Shown here: positions 12,366-24,091 of the stretch, piece by piece | Layout: each line of letters starts with the position of its first letter | Position numbering within the stretch: the first letter of the stretch is position 1 | Origin: Pseudomonas hygromyciniae | GTDB taxonomy: Bacteria > Pseudomonadota > Gammaproteobacteria > Pseudomonadales > Pseudomonadaceae | Length of the DNA: 64,000 nucleotides | Reading direction: 5' to 3' | Assembly (NCBI RefSeq): GCF_016925675.1 | Contig: NZ_CP070506.1 | Location: 4,090,501-4,154,500, forward strand | The notes under the pieces: generated by a model | The model's input: the letters and a program-made list of their open reading frames with translations, nothing else | Database searches by the model: none | What the model was told of the DNA's origin: nothing | Translations under genes and position numbers: made by a program

Positions 12366-13154
12366 ATGCCCGCTTTGCCCTGGCTGTACCTGGCCCTTCT
12401 TTCCATTGGCTATGGGTTGGCCCTGACCTACGGGCAACTGGGTTTGCTGGCAGGGGCCTCCATCGGGCTACTGCTGGTCGCAGGTTATGCCGTACGCCAA
12501 CAGCACGTCCCATGGGCGCGCTACCTTGGCCATGGCCTGTTCATCGTATTGGCCCTGGGCCTGGCGATGCACTGGCTACCCGGCTTCCAAAACGGTCGCG
12601 CCATCGACCCCCAGCGTTTCACCGCCGACGCCGTGCCCTTCTCGCTGTACCTGAACCAGGACAAACCACTGATTGGCTTCTGGCTGCTACTCGCCTGCCC
12701 GTGGATCGTCGCCCGCCGCCCGTTGCGCCTGTCGATCTACGCCACCGCGCTGGCCTTGACCCTGACCACCATCGCCGCCCTGGGTGGAGCGGTACTGCTG
12801 GGCATCATCAGTTGGGCCCCCAAATGGCCAGACCAGGCCTGGCTCTGGGTGTTGAATAACCTGTTGCTGGTGACCCTGGTTGAAGAGGCGCTGTTTCGCG
12901 GCTATATCCAGGGCGGCCTGAGCCGACGCTTCAAGCAACTGCCCTACGGCGAAAACCTCGCCTTGCTCCTGGCTTCGCTACTGTTTGGCCTGGTGCATGT
13001 CGGTGCCGGCTGGCAATGGGTGCTGCTGGCCAGTATCGCCGGCGCGGGTTATGGCCTGGCCTACCGCTTCGGCGGCCTGGGCGCGGCGATTGCGACACAC
13101 TTTGGCCTGAATCTGCTGCATTTCGGGTTGTTTACCTACCCGATGCTGGCCTGA
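12366..13154 (+). CDS. CPBP-family intramembrane glutamic protease
   Basis: Multi-spanning membrane protein of 262 residues with the CPBP (Rce1-like) signature. Motif 1 is EEALFRGYIQGGL (glutamate pair and arginine), motif 2 FGLVHVGAG supplies a histidine, and motif 3 is THFGLNLLHFG with His and Asn. About eight hydrophobic segments are visible. Bacterial members cleave within membranes or act in immunity and maturation of peptides; no substrate is evident here. The start is ATG 12366 (MPALPWLYLALLSIGYG). It sits between acnA and aer. Confidence 0.84.
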   Translation: MPALPWLYLALLSIGYGLALTYGQLGLLAGASIGLLLVAGYAVRQQHVPWARYLGHGLFIVLALGLAMHWLPGFQNGRAIDPQRFTADAVPFSLYLNQDKPLIGFWLLLACPWIVARRPLRLSIYATALALTLTTIAALGGAVLLGIISWAPKWPDQAWLWVLNNLLLVTLVEEALFRGYIQGGLSRRFKQLPYGENLALLLASLLFGLVHVGAGWQWVLLASIAGAGYGLAYRFGGLGAAIATHFGLNLLHFGLFTYPMLA

Positions 13155-13273
13155 TCGCCAGTTCCGAGGTCGCGCCGAGAGGGGCCTACGCTTGTGCGGA
13201 TTATTGCAAAAATAAGCTAAATAAAAGCCCGCACCGGCCGACAACCCATCAAAGCCTTGCGGATTGATCAATC

Positions 13274-14839
13274 ATGCGTAATAACCAACCCGTTACCCAG
13301 CGCGAACGTACATTCCCCGCTCAACAACGGTTGATCTCCACGACCGATGCCAAAGGCGTGATCACTTACTGCAACGATGCGTTTGTCGAGATCAGTGGGT
13401 TTTCCCGGGATGAACTGATGCGCGCCCCGCACAACCTGGTTCGTCACCCGGATGTGCCGGCGGCCGTGTTCGCGCACATGTGGGCGACGCTCAAACAAGG
13501 CTTGCCATGGATGGGCATCGTCAAGAACCGCTGCAAGACCGGCGATCACTACTGGGTCAACGCCTATGTGACCCCGGTGTTCGACGGTGAACAGGTGGTC
13601 GGCTACGAATCGGTACGGGTCAAGCCCACCGCCGAACAGATCCGCCGTGCCGAAGCGCTGTATCAACGTATCAACCAGGGCAAGTCGGCCATCCCGCGCA
13701 GTGATAAATGGCTGCCGGTGCTACAGGACTGGCTGCCGTTTATCCTGGTCAGCCAATTGAGCTTCCTGATCGGCGTCTGGTTCGACTCCCACTGGGGCTT
13801 TGCCCTGGCCGCCGCCTTGTCGGTGCCCCTGGGCCTGCTCGGCCTGAGTTGGCAACAACGTGGCCTCAAACGCCTGCTGCGCCTGGCCGAACAGACCACC
13901 TCCGACCCGCTGATCGCGCAGATGTACACCGACAGCCGTGGCGCGCAGGCACGCCTGGAGATGTCGATCCTCAGCCAGGAAGCCCGCCTGAAGACTTGTC
14001 TGACCCGCTTGCAGGACACCGCCGAGCACCTCAACGACCAGGCGCGTCAATCCAACACCCTGGCCCACAACAGTTCGACCGGCCTGGAACGCCAGCGCGT
14101 GGAGACCGAGCAGGTCGCCACCGCCGTCAATCAGATGGCCGCCACCACCCAGGAAGTCGCCAGCCATGTACAGCGCACGGCCGATGCGACCCAGGAAGCC
14201 AATCGCCTGACCGGGCGCGGGCGTGATATCGCCGGCGAAACCCGTGAAGCCATCCAGCGCCTGTCGGTGGTGGTTGGTGAGACCGGCGTGACCGTGACCC
14301 AATTGGCCAAGGACAGCGATGAGATTGGCGGTGTTGTAGATGTGATCAAAGGCATTGCCGACCAGACCAACCTGCTGGCCCTCAACGCAGCCATCGAAGC
14401 GGCCCGTGCCGGTGAAATGGGCCGTGGGTTTGCGGTGGTGGCCGATGAAGTGCGGCAACTGGCGCAACGCACCAGCGAATCCACCGGACAGATTCATGCC
14501 CTGATCGCCAAGCTGCAACAGACCGCCAGCACCGCCGTGCAGACCATGGACGCCGGGCATCGCCAGGCCGAAGAAGGTGTGGCGCGGGTAATGGAAGCGG
14601 ACGCGGCGCTGGTGGGGATCAGCGAGGCGGTGGCGCATATTACCGACATGACTACGCAGATCGCCGCCGCGACCGAGGAGCAAAGCTCGGTGGCCGAGGA
14701 GATCAGCCGCAATATCAGCACTATTGCGCTGTTGGCAGACCAGACGTCGGAGCAGGCACTGAACTCGGCGCAGTTGAGTGAAGAGCTGACCCATACGGCC
14801 AATACCCAGTATTCGCTGGTGGAGCGGTTTAACCGTTAG
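13274..14839 (+). CDS. aer: Aerotaxis receptor, PAS-domain methyl-accepting chemotaxis protein
   Basis: 521-residue energy or oxygen sensor that signals to CheA. An N-terminal PAS domain with [17 protein letters not shown] and [10 protein letters not shown], the Aer-type FAD pocket sequence, is followed by a hydrophobic anchor (about residues 155-195, no large periplasmic domain), then the signalling helix with the highly conserved hairpin [19 protein letters not shown]. Start ATG 13274. It lies just upstream of the cbb3 oxidase island, which fits a role in steering toward favourable oxygen levels. A second 521-residue protein of the same layout is at 41489-43054. Confidence 0.9.
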   Translation: MRNNQPVTQRERTFPAQQRLISTTDAKGVITYCNDAFVEISGFSRDELMRAPHNLVRHPDVPAAVFAHMWATLKQGLPWMGIVKNRCKTGDHYWVNAYVTPVFDGEQVVGYESVRVKPTAEQIRRAEALYQRINQGKSAIPRSDKWLPVLQDWLPFILVSQLSFLIGVWFDSHWGFALAAALSVPLGLLGLSWQQRGLKRLLRLAEQTTSDPLIAQMYTDSRGAQARLEMSILSQEARLKTCLTRLQDTAEHLNDQARQSNTLAHNSSTGLERQRVETEQVATAVNQMAATTQEVASHVQRTADATQEANRLTGRGRDIAGETREAIQRLSVVVGETGVTVTQLAKDSDEIGGVVDVIKGIADQTNLLALNAAIEAARAGEMGRGFAVVADEVRQLAQRTSESTGQIHALIAKLQQTASTAVQTMDAGHRQAEEGVARVMEADAALVGISEAVAHITDMTTQIAAATEEQSSVAEEISRNISTIALLADQTSEQALNSAQLSEELTHTANTQYSLVERFNR

Positions 14840-14845
14840 ATCGCT

Positions 14846-14918
14846 ATCGCAGGCAAGCCAGCTCCCACATTTTGAATGTATTCACACATCAAAATGTGGG
14901 AGCTGGCTTGCCTGCGAT
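14846..14918. repeat. REP inverted pair after aer
   Basis: Two perfect 29-bp arms (14846-14874 and 14890-14918) containing CAGGCAAGCCAGCTCCCACA and its complement, separated by 15 bp. It directly abuts the MITE-like element that starts at 14921. Confidence 0.85.
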
Positions 14919-14920
14919 GG

Positions 14921-15151
14921 GCATCGGTATCCACACAACTTTCAGAAACTGACGAACTCTCCTGTGGCGAGCGGGCTTGCCCCGCGCTGGGCTGCGAAGC
15001 AGCCCTAAACCCGGCCATCGCGGTTTATCTGAAGAAACGTGGAGGGCTTTTTGGGCTGCTTCGCAGCCCAGCGCGGGTCAAGCCCGCTCGCCACAACGGC
15101 GCTATCTGCCTGGATTTAGGCGTTGCGGCAAAGTTATGTAGATACCTATGC
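14921..15151. mobile_element. MITE-like element with internal REP, copy 1
   Basis: A 231-bp element with 22-bp terminal inverted repeats (14921-14942 and 15130-15151, three mismatches). The interior has a REP pair (GTGGCGAGCGGGCTTGCC ... GCCCGCTCGCCAC) and an extended stem GGGCTGCGAAGCAGCCC / GGGCTGCTTCGCAGCCC. TGCGATG occurs one base before the left end and immediately after the right end, a possible target duplication. The ends match copy 2 at 23878-24021. It encodes no credible protein. Confidence 0.72.
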
Positions 15152-15163
15152 TGCGATGAAGCC

Positions 15164-15856
15164 CTAACAGGCGCCGAGAAACCCAGCCACCTTCCCCGCC
15201 GCAGCCTCCAGATGTTGCTCATGGGTAAACCCCGAGGCCTTCAACGGCTTCAAATCATGATCCCCCGCCACCAGCCACATCACTTCGATGCTCGGCGACA
15301 GCACATAGCCCTCCACCGCCGCCCGATTGCCCAGTGCATCGCGCTCGCCCTGCACAATCAAGGTCGGCGTCTTCAGCCCGGCCAAGTGCTCGACCCGGGG
15401 TTTTTCCGGCTTGCCCACCGCATAGAACGGATAACCCAGGCATACCAGCGCATCAGCGGCCAATTCATCGGCCAATAGACTGGCCATGCGCCCGCCCATG
15501 GACTTGCCGCCCACCGCCAGGGGCCCAGCGACATGACGTCGCACCTGGGCATATACCTCGCGCCAGCATTGCAGCAGTTTCGGCGCCAGATTCGGCGGGC
15601 GTTTGCCGCCGTCCACACGGCGCTGGGCCATGTACGGGAACTCGAAGCGCAACACGTTCACGCCATGCCCGGCAAGGCGTGCAGCCATGTCGTCCATAAA
15701 GCCCGAGTCCATCGGCGCGCCGGCTCCGTGGGCGAGGATCAGCGTCGGTGAGGGGCCTGCGCCAACGCGCGTGGCCGCATTCCATAACCAACCCTGTTCA
15801 CGCACACACTGCGCCCATTGATCCCCGTCAATACTGGCCTTGTGCTCTTTGCCCAT
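15164..15856 (-). CDS. Alpha/beta hydrolase of the KANL3/Tex30 type
   Basis: Predicted cytosolic hydrolase of about 230 residues. The nucleophile elbow is [11 protein letters not shown] (G-x-S-x-G), the oxyanion region is [13 protein letters not shown], and a late VAGDHDLKP gives the histidine. This matches the dienelactone-hydrolase-like family to which mammalian Tex30/KANSL3 domains belong; the substrate is unknown. The start is ATG 15856 ([13 protein letters not shown]), preceded by GAGGCAAGC. A longer in-frame reading to 15943 would run into the ccoN1 start and is not supported. Confidence 0.8.
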   Translation of the reverse strand: MGKEHKASIDGDQWAQCVREQGWLWNAATRVGAGPSPTLILAHGAGAPMDSGFMDDMAARLAGHGVNVLRFEFPYMAQRRVDGGKRPPNLAPKLLQCWREVYAQVRRHVAGPLAVGGKSMGGRMASLLADELAADALVCLGYPFYAVGKPEKPRVEHLAGLKTPTLIVQGERDALGNRAAVEGYVLSPSIEVMWLVAGDHDLKPLKASGFTHEQHLEAAAGKVAGFLGAC

Positions 15857-15935
15857 GCTTGCCTCGCTTTTTAGTCTGCCTATAACTCCAGCCCAAGTGC
15901 CGCATCTGCTTGGGTTGAACCGTGGATGGGGAACC

Positions 15936-17360
<1,425 letters not shown>

Positions 17361-17370
17361 GGAGTCGATG

Positions 17371-17979
17371 ATGAAACACGAAACGATTGAAAAGAACGTC
17401 GGCCTGCTGATGCTGCTGATGGTGCTGGCCGTGAGTATCGGCGGCCTGACACAGATCGTCCCGCTGTTCTTCCAGGACGTGACCAACAAGCCGGTAGAAG
17501 GCATGAAGCCCTATACCGCGCTGCAACTGGAAGGCCGTGACATCTACATCCGCGAAGGCTGCGTACAGTGCCACTCGCAAATGATCCGGCCGTTCCGCGC
17601 CGAGACCGAACGCTATGGCCACTACTCGGTTGCCGGTGAAAGCGTTTGGGACCACCCGTTCCTGTGGGGTTCCAAGCGTACCGGTCCGGACCTGGCCCGG
17701 GTTGGCGCCCGCTACTCCGATGACTGGCACCGCGCGCACTTGTACAACCCGCGCAACGTAGTGCCTGAGTCGAAGATGCCGGCCTACCCATGGCTGGTCA
17801 CCGCGCAGGTCGACAGCAGCCACACCGAAACCAAGCTCAAGGTCATGCGTACCCTCGGCGTGCCGTACACCGACGCGGACATCACCGCGGCCGTGGACAG
17901 CCTCAAGGGCAAGACCGAAATGGACGCTCTGGTCTCCTATCTGCAAGTGCTCGGCACTGCAATCAAGAGCAAGAGGTGA
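17371..17979 (+). CDS. ccoO: cbb3 oxidase subunit II, monohaem cytochrome c, operon 1
   Basis: Membrane-anchored cytochrome c of about 202 residues that relays electrons into CcoN. It has one N-terminal helix (residues about 10-30) and one haem-binding motif CVQCH, with M/H ligands further on in KMPAYPWL. I choose ATG 17371 over 17368 because AGGAG at 17360-17364 is better spaced from it and the paralogue also begins MKHE. It follows ccoN1 by 10 bp. Confidence 0.95.
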
Positions 17980-17982
17980 ACC

Positions 17983-18201
17983 ATGGGTTTTGAACTGGAT
18001 ACCGGAATGATCCGCGGCCTCGGCACGCTGGTGGTGGCGATTGCCTTCATCGGCCTGTCGCTGTGGGTGTTCAACTCCAAGCGCAACCCGGAGTTCGCCG
18101 AGGCCTGCCTGCTGCCATTTGCCGATGAGCCTAAGCCTGACGCCATTGGCACCCCATCCGACGCTCAAGAAGAGCCTGTAACAAGGAGCATTCGGCCATG
18201 A
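17983..18201 (+). CDS. ccoQ: cbb3 oxidase subunit CcoQ, operon 1
   Basis: Small single-helix subunit (72 residues; hydrophobic [18 protein letters not shown]) thought to stabilise the oxidase complex. It starts three bases after ccoO1 and overlaps the start of ccoP1 by four bases. Its C-terminal tail is longer than that of the second copy (72 versus 61 residues). Confidence 0.92.
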   Translation: MGFELDTGMIRGLGTLVVAIAFIGLSLWVFNSKRNPEFAEACLLPFADEPKPDAIGTPSDAQEEPVTRSIRP

Positions 18202-19121
18202 CTACCTTTTGGAGTACATGGATCTGTGTACTGACCCTCGGCAGCCTGATCGGCCTGACCTGGCTGTTGTTCGGCACCCGCAAGGGCGAGACCAAGGGCA
18301 GCGTCGACCAGACCATGGGCCACGCCTTCGACGGGATTGAGGAGTACGACAACCCCCTGCCCCAATGGTGGTTCATGTTGTTCGCCGGCACCCTGGTGTT
18401 TGCCGTCGGCTACCTGATCCTCTATCCGGGCCTGGGCAACTGGAAAGGCGTATTGCCGGGCTATGAAGACGGCTGGACCCAGACCAAGGAATGGGACAAG
18501 GAAATGGCCAAGGCCGACGCCAAGTTTGGGCCGATCTTCGCCAAATTCGCAGCCATGCCCGTGGAAGAAGTAGCCAAGGACCCGCAAGCGTTGAAAATGG
18601 GCGGCCGTCTGTTTGCCTCCAACTGCGCGGTGTGCCACGGCTCCGACGCCAAGGGCGCCTACGGCTTCCCGAACCTGGCGGACGACAACTGGCGCTGGGG
18701 TGGTTCGGCCGATGCAATCAAGCTGACCATCATGAACGGTCGCCATGCCGCAATGCCGGCCTGGGGTGAAGTACTGGGCGAAGACGGAGTGAAAAACGTC
18801 GCCGCCTATGTACGCCACGACTTGGCCAAATTGCCGCTGCCGGCTGACAGCAAGGTCGACCTGGCTGCTGGCAAGCAAGCGTTCGATACCACCTGCGTGG
18901 CGTGCCACGGCCCAGAGGGCCACGGTGTTGAAGCCATGGGCGCGCCGAACCTGACGCAGCCTGCCGGTTTCATCTACGGCACCAGCCTTGCGCAGTTGCA
19001 GCAAACCATCCGCCACGGCCGTCAAGGCCAGATGCCAGCGCAGGAAGCGCTGCAAGGCAACGACAAGGTCCACCTGCTGGCGGCCTACGTCTACAGCCTG
19101 TCGCAGAAGGATCAGAAGTAA
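18198..19121 (+). CDS. ccoP: cbb3 oxidase subunit III, dihaem cytochrome c, operon 1
   Basis: Dihaem c-type subunit (307 residues) that takes electrons from soluble cytochrome c. It has two N-terminal hydrophobic helices and two CxxCH haem sites, CAVCHG and CVACHG, each with a downstream methionine (HAAMPAW and GQMPAQE). It is the last gene of operon 1 and is followed by a terminator. Confidence 0.95.
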   Translation: MTTFWSTWICVLTLGSLIGLTWLLFGTRKGETKGSVDQTMGHAFDGIEEYDNPLPQWWFMLFAGTLVFAVGYLILYPGLGNWKGVLPGYEDGWTQTKEWDKEMAKADAKFGPIFAKFAAMPVEEVAKDPQALKMGGRLFASNCAVCHGSDAKGAYGFPNLADDNWRWGGSADAIKLTIMNGRHAAMPAWGEVLGEDGVKNVAAYVRHDLAKLPLPADSKVDLAAGKQAFDTTCVACHGPEGHGVEAMGAPNLTQPAGFIYGTSLAQLQQTIRHGRQGQMPAQEALQGNDKVHLLAAYVYSLSQKDQK

Positions 19122-19135
19122 GCTTCACGCTATAA

Positions 19136-19177
19136 GCTGCAAGAGAAGAGTTCTCAACTCGGCTCTTGCAGCCTTTT
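19136..19177 (+). terminator. Terminator of ccoNOQP operon 1
   Basis: Perfect 10-bp stem GCTGCAAGAG / CTCTTGCAGC with a 17-base loop, followed by CTTTTC. The rest of the 546-bp gap up to ccoN2 (19178-19667) holds the ANR-type box at 19569 and nothing else I recognise. Confidence 0.75.
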
Positions 19178-19568
19178 CAACCCTCCCCCTCCCCCGCGTC
19201 AAACTTGCCCCTTGCAGCTTGCTCCTAACCGCTGCGTCCTGCGCCAGATTGTCACACCCTTCTAAAGCACCTCTTTCCCCTCTCGCCATTCGGGTCTACG
19301 CTTGTTTCGACAGTGGGCCGGCGTTGATCGGTCGCAGCTCGACTTGCACTCGATGAGTCAGACATTCCAGCAGGGTGACAGGCGCAAGGGCTGACAGTTA
19401 CCGGCTGTCGTGCCACCAACCATTCGTCACCTTGGCAGCGTGTCACTACACATCGCGTTGCAAGTACCTGCGCCCCCTCAAAATTCCTGTCCAACCCGTC
19501 AGCTTTTCATTTTTGATTTTGTCCTTACGCCAAATAGGGAAAGGGCGCAGAATCTGGCTTGAAACGCA

Positions 19569-19582
19569 TTGACGCAGGTCAG
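19569..19582 (+). promoter_or_regulatory. ANR/FNR-type box upstream of ccoN2
   Basis: TTGACGCAGGTCAG matches TTGAY-N4-GTCAA/ATCAA at all but the last base. It is centred about 92 bp before the ccoN2 start. Anr, encoded at 31839 in this window, is the expected activator. The -10 element is not clear. Confidence 0.62.
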
Positions 19583-19667
19583 CGTTACGTTGCAATGGCA
19601 ATTCGCATTGTCCATACTTGCGGCCGATTTTTATCCTAATAAAACACCTAAACCGTGGAACCTTAGA

Positions 19668-21110
19668 ATGAGCACAGCAATCAGTCCGACTGCTTATAAC
19701 TATAAGGTAGTCCGCCAGTTCGCCATCATGACGGTGGTCTGGGGGATCCTTGGCATGGGGCTCGGTGTCTTCATCGCCTCGCAACTGGTCTGGCCGGAGT
19801 TGAACTTCGACCTGCCATGGACGACGTTTGGACGCCTACGCCCACTGCACACGAACCTTGTGATCTTCGCCTTCGGCGGATGTGCACTGTTTGCCACCTC
19901 CTACTATGTCGTGCAGCGAACCTGCCAGACGCGACTGATTTCCGACGGTCTTGCCGCTTTCACCTTCTGGGGCTGGCAAGCAGTAATCGTCGGCGCCATC
20001 ATCACCCTGCCAATGGGCTTCACCACCACCAAGGAATACGCGGAATTGGAATGGCCCCTTGCCATCCTTCTGGCGATCGTCTGGGTGACCTACGGCATCG
20101 TGTTCTTTGGCACCATCGTCAAGCGCAAGACCAAGCACATCTATGTCGGCAACTGGTTCTACGGCGCATTCATCGTCGTGACGGCGATGCTGCACATCGT
20201 CAACCACGCGTCCCTGCCGGTGAGTTTCTTCAAGTCCTACTCGGCCTACGCCGGTGCGACCGATGCGATGATCCAGTGGTGGTACGGCCACAACGCCGTA
20301 GGGTTCTTCCTGACCACCGGTTTCCTGGGGATGATGTACTACTTCGTGCCCAAACAGGCCGAACGTCCGATCTACTCCTATCGCCTGTCCATCGTGCACT
20401 TCTGGGCACTGATCACCCTGTATATCTGGGCCGGTCCCCACCACCTGCACTACACCGCACTGCCGGATTGGGCACAGTCCCTGGGCATGGCCATGTCGAT
20501 CATCCTGCTGGCTCCGAGCTGGGGCGGCATGATCAACGGCATGATGACCCTGTCGGGCGCCTGGCATAAGCTGCGCACCGACCCGATCCTGCGCTTTTTG
20601 GTGGTATCGCTGGCGTTCTACGGCATGTCGACCTTCGAAGGGCCGATGATGGCGATCAAGACCGTCAACTCGCTGTCCCACTACACCGACTGGACCATCG
20701 GCCACGTACACGCCGGCGCTTTGGGCTGGGTCGCGATGATCTCCATCGGCGCGCTGTACCACATGATTCCCAAGCTCTATGGCCGGGCGCAGATGCACAG
20801 CACCAGCCTGATCAACACCCACTTCTGGCTGGCCACTATCGGCACCGTGCTCTACATCGCCTCGATGTGGGTCAACGGCATCACCCAGGGCCTGATGTGG
20901 CGTGCGATCAACGACGACGGCACCCTCACCTACTCCTTCGTCGAAGCGCTGCAAGCCAGCCATCCTGGTTTCATCGTCCGCGCCCTCGGTGGTGCGTTCT
21001 TCGCCAGCGGCATGCTGTTCATGGCCTACAACGTGTGGCGCACCGTGCGTGCCTCCAACCCTGTAGAGGCTGAAGCCGCCACCAAGATCGCCGTCGTGGG
21101 AGCTCACTGA
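19668..21110 (+). CDS. ccoN: cbb3-type cytochrome c oxidase subunit I, operon 2
   Basis: Second copy of the catalytic subunit, 480 residues ([15 protein letters not shown]). All active-site histidine motifs are the same as in copy 1. Several stretches are identical to copy 1 at the DNA level over more than 40 bases. The leader carries an ANR-like box, so this is probably the low-oxygen-induced oxidase 2. The stop codon overlaps the ccoO2 start in TGATG. Confidence 0.96.
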   Translation: MSTAISPTAYNYKVVRQFAIMTVVWGILGMGLGVFIASQLVWPELNFDLPWTTFGRLRPLHTNLVIFAFGGCALFATSYYVVQRTCQTRLISDGLAAFTFWGWQAVIVGAIITLPMGFTTTKEYAELEWPLAILLAIVWVTYGIVFFGTIVKRKTKHIYVGNWFYGAFIVVTAMLHIVNHASLPVSFFKSYSAYAGATDAMIQWWYGHNAVGFFLTTGFLGMMYYFVPKQAERPIYSYRLSIVHFWALITLYIWAGPHHLHYTALPDWAQSLGMAMSIILLAPSWGGMINGMMTLSGAWHKLRTDPILRFLVVSLAFYGMSTFEGPMMAIKTVNSLSHYTDWTIGHVHAGALGWVAMISIGALYHMIPKLYGRAQMHSTSLINTHFWLATIGTVLYIASMWVNGITQGLMWRAINDDGTLTYSFVEALQASHPGFIVRALGGAFFASGMLFMAYNVWRTVRASNPVEAEAATKIAVVGAH

Positions 21111-21718
21111 TGAAGCATGAAGTAGTCGAGAAGAATATCGGCCTGCTGGCCTTCTTCATGGTCATCGCCGTGAGTATCGGCGGCCTGACCCAGATCGTTC
21201 CGCTGTTTTTCCAGGACGTGACCAACAAGCCGGTCGAAGGCATGAAGCCGCGTACCGCCCTTGAACTGGAAGGCCGCGATGTGTACATCGCCAACGGCTG
21301 TGTCGGCTGCCACTCGCAGATGATCCGCCCGTTCCGTGCTGAAACCGAACGCTATGGCCACTACTCGGTCGCCGGTGAAAGCGTGTGGGACCACCCGTTC
21401 CTGTGGGGTTCCAAGCGTACCGGTCCGGACCTGGCCCGCGTGGGTGGTCGTTACTCCGATGATTGGCAGCGTGCGCACTTGTACAACCCGCGCAACGTAG
21501 TGCCCGAGTCGAAAATGCCGGCGTACCCGTTCCTCGTGGAAAACAAGCTCGACGGCAAAGACACTGCCAAGAAAATGGAAGTCTTGCGCACCCTCGGCGT
21601 GCCTTACACCGACGAAGACATCGCCGGTGCCCAGGCAGCCGTCAAGGGCAAGACCGAAATGGACGCGCTGGTGGCCTATCTGCAAGGCCTGGGCACCATC
21701 ATCAAAAGCAAACGGTGA
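21110..21718 (+). CDS. ccoO: cbb3 oxidase subunit II, monohaem cytochrome c, operon 2
   Basis: 202-residue counterpart of the operon 1 subunit with one N-terminal helix and a single haem motif CVGCH. Translation is coupled to ccoN2 by a one-base overlap. A 53-base run around the codons for [18 protein letters not shown] is identical to ccoO1. Confidence 0.95.
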   Translation: MKHEVVEKNIGLLAFFMVIAVSIGGLTQIVPLFFQDVTNKPVEGMKPRTALELEGRDVYIANGCVGCHSQMIRPFRAETERYGHYSVAGESVWDHPFLWGSKRTGPDLARVGGRYSDDWQRAHLYNPRNVVPESKMPAYPFLVENKLDGKDTAKKMEVLRTLGVPYTDEDIAGAQAAVKGKTEMDALVAYLQGLGTIIKSKR

Positions 21719-21723
21719 TCTGA

Positions 21724-21909
21724 ATGGATATCGGGATGATTCGAGGCCTGGGCACCGTTGTCGTGATGGTGGCCTTTATCGGCCTGGCGTTGTGGGTGTT
21801 CAGCCCCAAGCGCAAGTCAGAGTTTGAAGACGCGACCTTGCTGCCTTTTGCGGATGATCCCGAAGCCATCAAGCACGTCGAGCAAGCTTCTAGGAGTAAC
21901 AAAGAATGA
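21724..21909 (+). CDS. ccoQ: cbb3 oxidase subunit CcoQ, operon 2
   Basis: 61-residue single-helix subunit ([20 protein letters not shown]). It is five bases after ccoO2 and overlaps ccoP2 by four bases. An AGGAG (21892-21896) inside its end serves as the ribosome site for ccoP2. Confidence 0.92.
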   Translation: MDIGMIRGLGTVVVMVAFIGLALWVFSPKRKSEFEDATLLPFADDPEAIKHVEQASRSNKE

Positions 21910-22880
21910 CTACGTTCTGGAGTCTGTACGTCACAGTCCTCAGTCTGGGTACCATTTTTGCCCTGACCTGGCTGCTGCTGTCGACCCGCAAGGGCCAGCG
22001 CGCCGAACAAACGGACGAGACGGTTGGCCACTCGTTCGACGGTATCGAGGAATACGACAACCCACTGCCGAAGTGGTGGTTCATGCTGTTCGTGGGCACC
22101 ATTATCTTTGCCCTGGGTTACCTGGTGCTGTACCCGGGCCTTGGCAACTGGAAAGGCCTGCTGCCGGGCTACGCCTACCTCGACAACGAGAAGCAAACCC
22201 CGTTCGCCAACGGCCAGAGCGGCTGGACCGGCGTGCACGAGTGGGAAAAGGAAATGGCCCGCTCCGACGCCAAGTTCGGACCGATCTTCGCCAAGTTTGC
22301 TGCCATGCCCATTGAAGAAGTGGCCAAGGATCCGCAAGCCCTGAAGATGGGTGGCCGCCTATTCGCCTCCAACTGTTCGGTATGCCACGGTTCCGACGCC
22401 AAGGGCGCCTATGGCTTCCCCAACCTGACCGACGCCGACTGGCGCTGGGGCGGCGAGCCGGAAACCATCAAGGCCACCATCATGGCGGGCCGTCACGCGG
22501 TGATGCCGGGTTGGGCTGAAGTGATCGGTGAACAAGGCGTGGCTGACGTCGCCGGTTTTGTACTGACCAACCTCGATGGCCGCAAGCTGCCGGAAGGTGC
22601 CAAGGCCGACGTGGCCAACGGCGAGAAGCTGTTCGCCGCCAACTGCGTGGCCTGCCACGGCCCGGCGGGCAAAGGTACGCCAGCGATGGGCGCACCTGAC
22701 CTGACCCACCCGGGCGCGTTCATCTACGGTTCCAGCTTCGCCCAACTGCAGCAGACCATCCGTTACGGCCGTCAGGGCCAGATGCCTGCGCAGGAGCAAT
22801 TGCAGGGTAACGACAAGGTGCACTTGCTGGCGGCGTATGTTTACAGCCTCTCGCACAAAGAGCCGCAAGAACAGAAGTAA
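21906..22880 (+). CDS. ccoP: cbb3 oxidase subunit III, dihaem cytochrome c, operon 2
   Basis: Dihaem subunit of 324 residues with CSVCHG and CVACHG haem sites. Compared with CcoP1 it has about 14 extra residues just after the second membrane helix (the segment [20 protein letters not shown]), which would lie on the periplasmic side. It ends operon 2 ahead of a strong terminator. Confidence 0.95.
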   Translation: MTTFWSLYVTVLSLGTIFALTWLLLSTRKGQRAEQTDETVGHSFDGIEEYDNPLPKWWFMLFVGTIIFALGYLVLYPGLGNWKGLLPGYAYLDNEKQTPFANGQSGWTGVHEWEKEMARSDAKFGPIFAKFAAMPIEEVAKDPQALKMGGRLFASNCSVCHGSDAKGAYGFPNLTDADWRWGGEPETIKATIMAGRHAVMPGWAEVIGEQGVADVAGFVLTNLDGRKLPEGAKADVANGEKLFAANCVACHGPAGKGTPAMGAPDLTHPGAFIYGSSFAQLQQTIRYGRQGQMPAQEQLQGNDKVHLLAAYVYSLSHKEPQEQK

Positions 22881-22895
22881 GCTGCAAGCTGCAAG

Positions 22896-22934
22896 AAAAA
22901 GCCCCGTACAGCGCATGCTGGCGGGGCTTTTTTT
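22896..22934 (+). terminator. Terminator of ccoNOQP operon 2
   Basis: Outer stem AAAAAGCCCCG / CGGGGCTTTTT with a secondary CAGC/GCTG stem inside, ending in seven T residues. From here to about 23097 the sequence is AT-richer and I see no gene. Confidence 0.9.
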
Positions 22935-23109
22935 CGTCAAAGGAATAACTATCAGCAAAAAACTACATAAGCACCTGCTGCTTAAATCAAACCTTGGCAG
23001 GCCTTACGACAGGCAAATAGCTCGCCAATAACTAAACCAACTTGCGAATTAAAGAATGCATGAACATTGCACACAGTAAACACCTGACAATTCGCAATCA
23101 CCGCAACAT

Positions 23110-23566
23110 TGGCTTAGGCTCGTCAACTTATAATTTATTAGTACCCGTCAGATAAAAGGGCGCTGCTGGCTTGAGTGCGTCAACTTCTAACTTATTAGTA
23201 CCTGTCAGATAAAAGGGAGCTCTTGGCTTGAGTTCGTCACGCGGTAACAGATTCGGGGCCCGACCATAGTCGGCAACCGAGGGTTTGGGTTCCTTGCGCG
23301 GCAAAAGATTCTGGGCCCGATCATAGTCGGCAAGCGGGAGTTTGGGTTCGTTACGCGGCAAAAGATTCTGGGCCCGATCATAGCCGGCAAGCGGGAGTTT
23401 GGGTTCGTTACGCGGCAAAAGATTCTGGGCCCGATCATAGTCGGCAAGCGGGGGGCTTGGGTTCCTTGCGCGGCAAAAGATTCTGGGCCCGATCATAGTC
23501 GGCAAGCGGGAGTTTGGGTTCGTTACGCTCCATCAGATTGGGGCTGGCCTGATAATGGCGGGGCGC
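23110..23566 (-). repeat. 57-bp tandem repeat array, eight units
   Basis: Eight units of 57 bp (456 bp plus the one extra base) run without spacers from 23566 down to 23110 and are in frame with the protein described at 23128-23806. Unit sequence around GATCATAGTCGGCAAGCGGG recurs almost unchanged in the central units. Confidence 0.88.
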
Positions 23567-23806
23567 TTTCTCAATCTGGTCCGATGACTTATCGCCTGCC
23601 TTGTCGCCGCCCCCCCTTATATTGGAATGGGCATCAGCGATCGCATGATTTTCAACAGACGCAATAACGGTCATAGGGTTATAAGCATTCAGCATTATGT
23701 TGCCACTGATCATAGATACCTCATCATTAACTTCATCAGAAAAGCGCTCAGGAGTTATATAGCCGAGCATCCTCTGAGTGAGCCAATCGACGTCATTCGT
23801 TCCCAA
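23128..23806 (-). pseudogene. Unknown protein with eight 19-residue tandem repeats (frame broken by one extra base)
   Basis: I do not recognise this gene. About 80 N-terminal residues (…MLGYITPERFSDEVNDEVSM…) without signal peptide or membrane segment precede a repeat array of the type PLADYDRAQNLLPRNEPKL. Repeat units 2-5 are nearly identical; units 6-8 drift (APFYLTGTNKLEVDALKP) but keep the spacing and a Tyr, Asn, Leu and Lys. The frame shifts in a run of six G (about 23451-23456, six C on the coding strand); removing one base restores the periodicity. The stop at 23128 falls inside unit 8; the same frame would otherwise run to 23098. The start is uncertain: TTG 23806 or ATG 23770, neither with a good ribosome site. 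The gene sits between ccoP2 and ccoG, next to a MITE, suggesting an accessory insertion. Confidence 0.55.
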
Positions 23807-23877
23807 AGCACATAGCGCGTTACATTAACCAACGCCAAAGAGGAGATGATTTGTGAAGGTTCGGCTCCCCACCTGCG

Positions 23878-24021
23878 GCATCGGTATCTACACAACTTTC
23901 AGAAACTGACGAACTCCCCCGTGGCGAGCGGGCGATGCGGCGTTCCGACAAGCCCGCTCGCCACAACTGCGCTATCTGCCTGGATCTAGGCGTTGCGGCA
24001 AAGTTGTGTAGATACCTATGC
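23878..24021. mobile_element. MITE-like element with internal REP, copy 2
   Basis: A 144-bp element whose 22-bp terminal inverted repeats (23878-23899 and 24000-24021) differ at one position. ACCTGCG is present exactly on both sides (23871-23877 and 24022-24028), a 7-bp target-site duplication. The interior carries a REP pair GTGGCGAGCGGGC / GCCCGCTCGCCAC and shares CAGAAACTGACGAACTC and CTATCTGCCTGGAT with copy 1. Confidence 0.78.
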
Positions 24022-24091
24022 ACCTGCGGGACAGTTTTTTTTGCCCGCCGGCCGCTCATCCGCCGCAAACCGTCCATACTCCTCAAGTCAA

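Noticed and set aside
13266..13278. TTGATCAATC just before aer as an ANR box
   Set aside because: The two halves overlap; the required 4-base spacer is missing, and the site runs into the start codon.
14876..15478. A 200-codon frame running through MITE copy 1 and the hydrolase 3' end
   Set aside because: Its sequence is made of REP and terminal repeats; no protein features.
23110..23566. 57-bp array considered as a CRISPR
   Set aside because: Units are contiguous without unique spacers, in frame with a protein, and no cas genes are present.
23820..24086. An 88-codon minus-strand frame across MITE copy 2
   Set aside because: Made almost entirely of the mobile element and its repeats.
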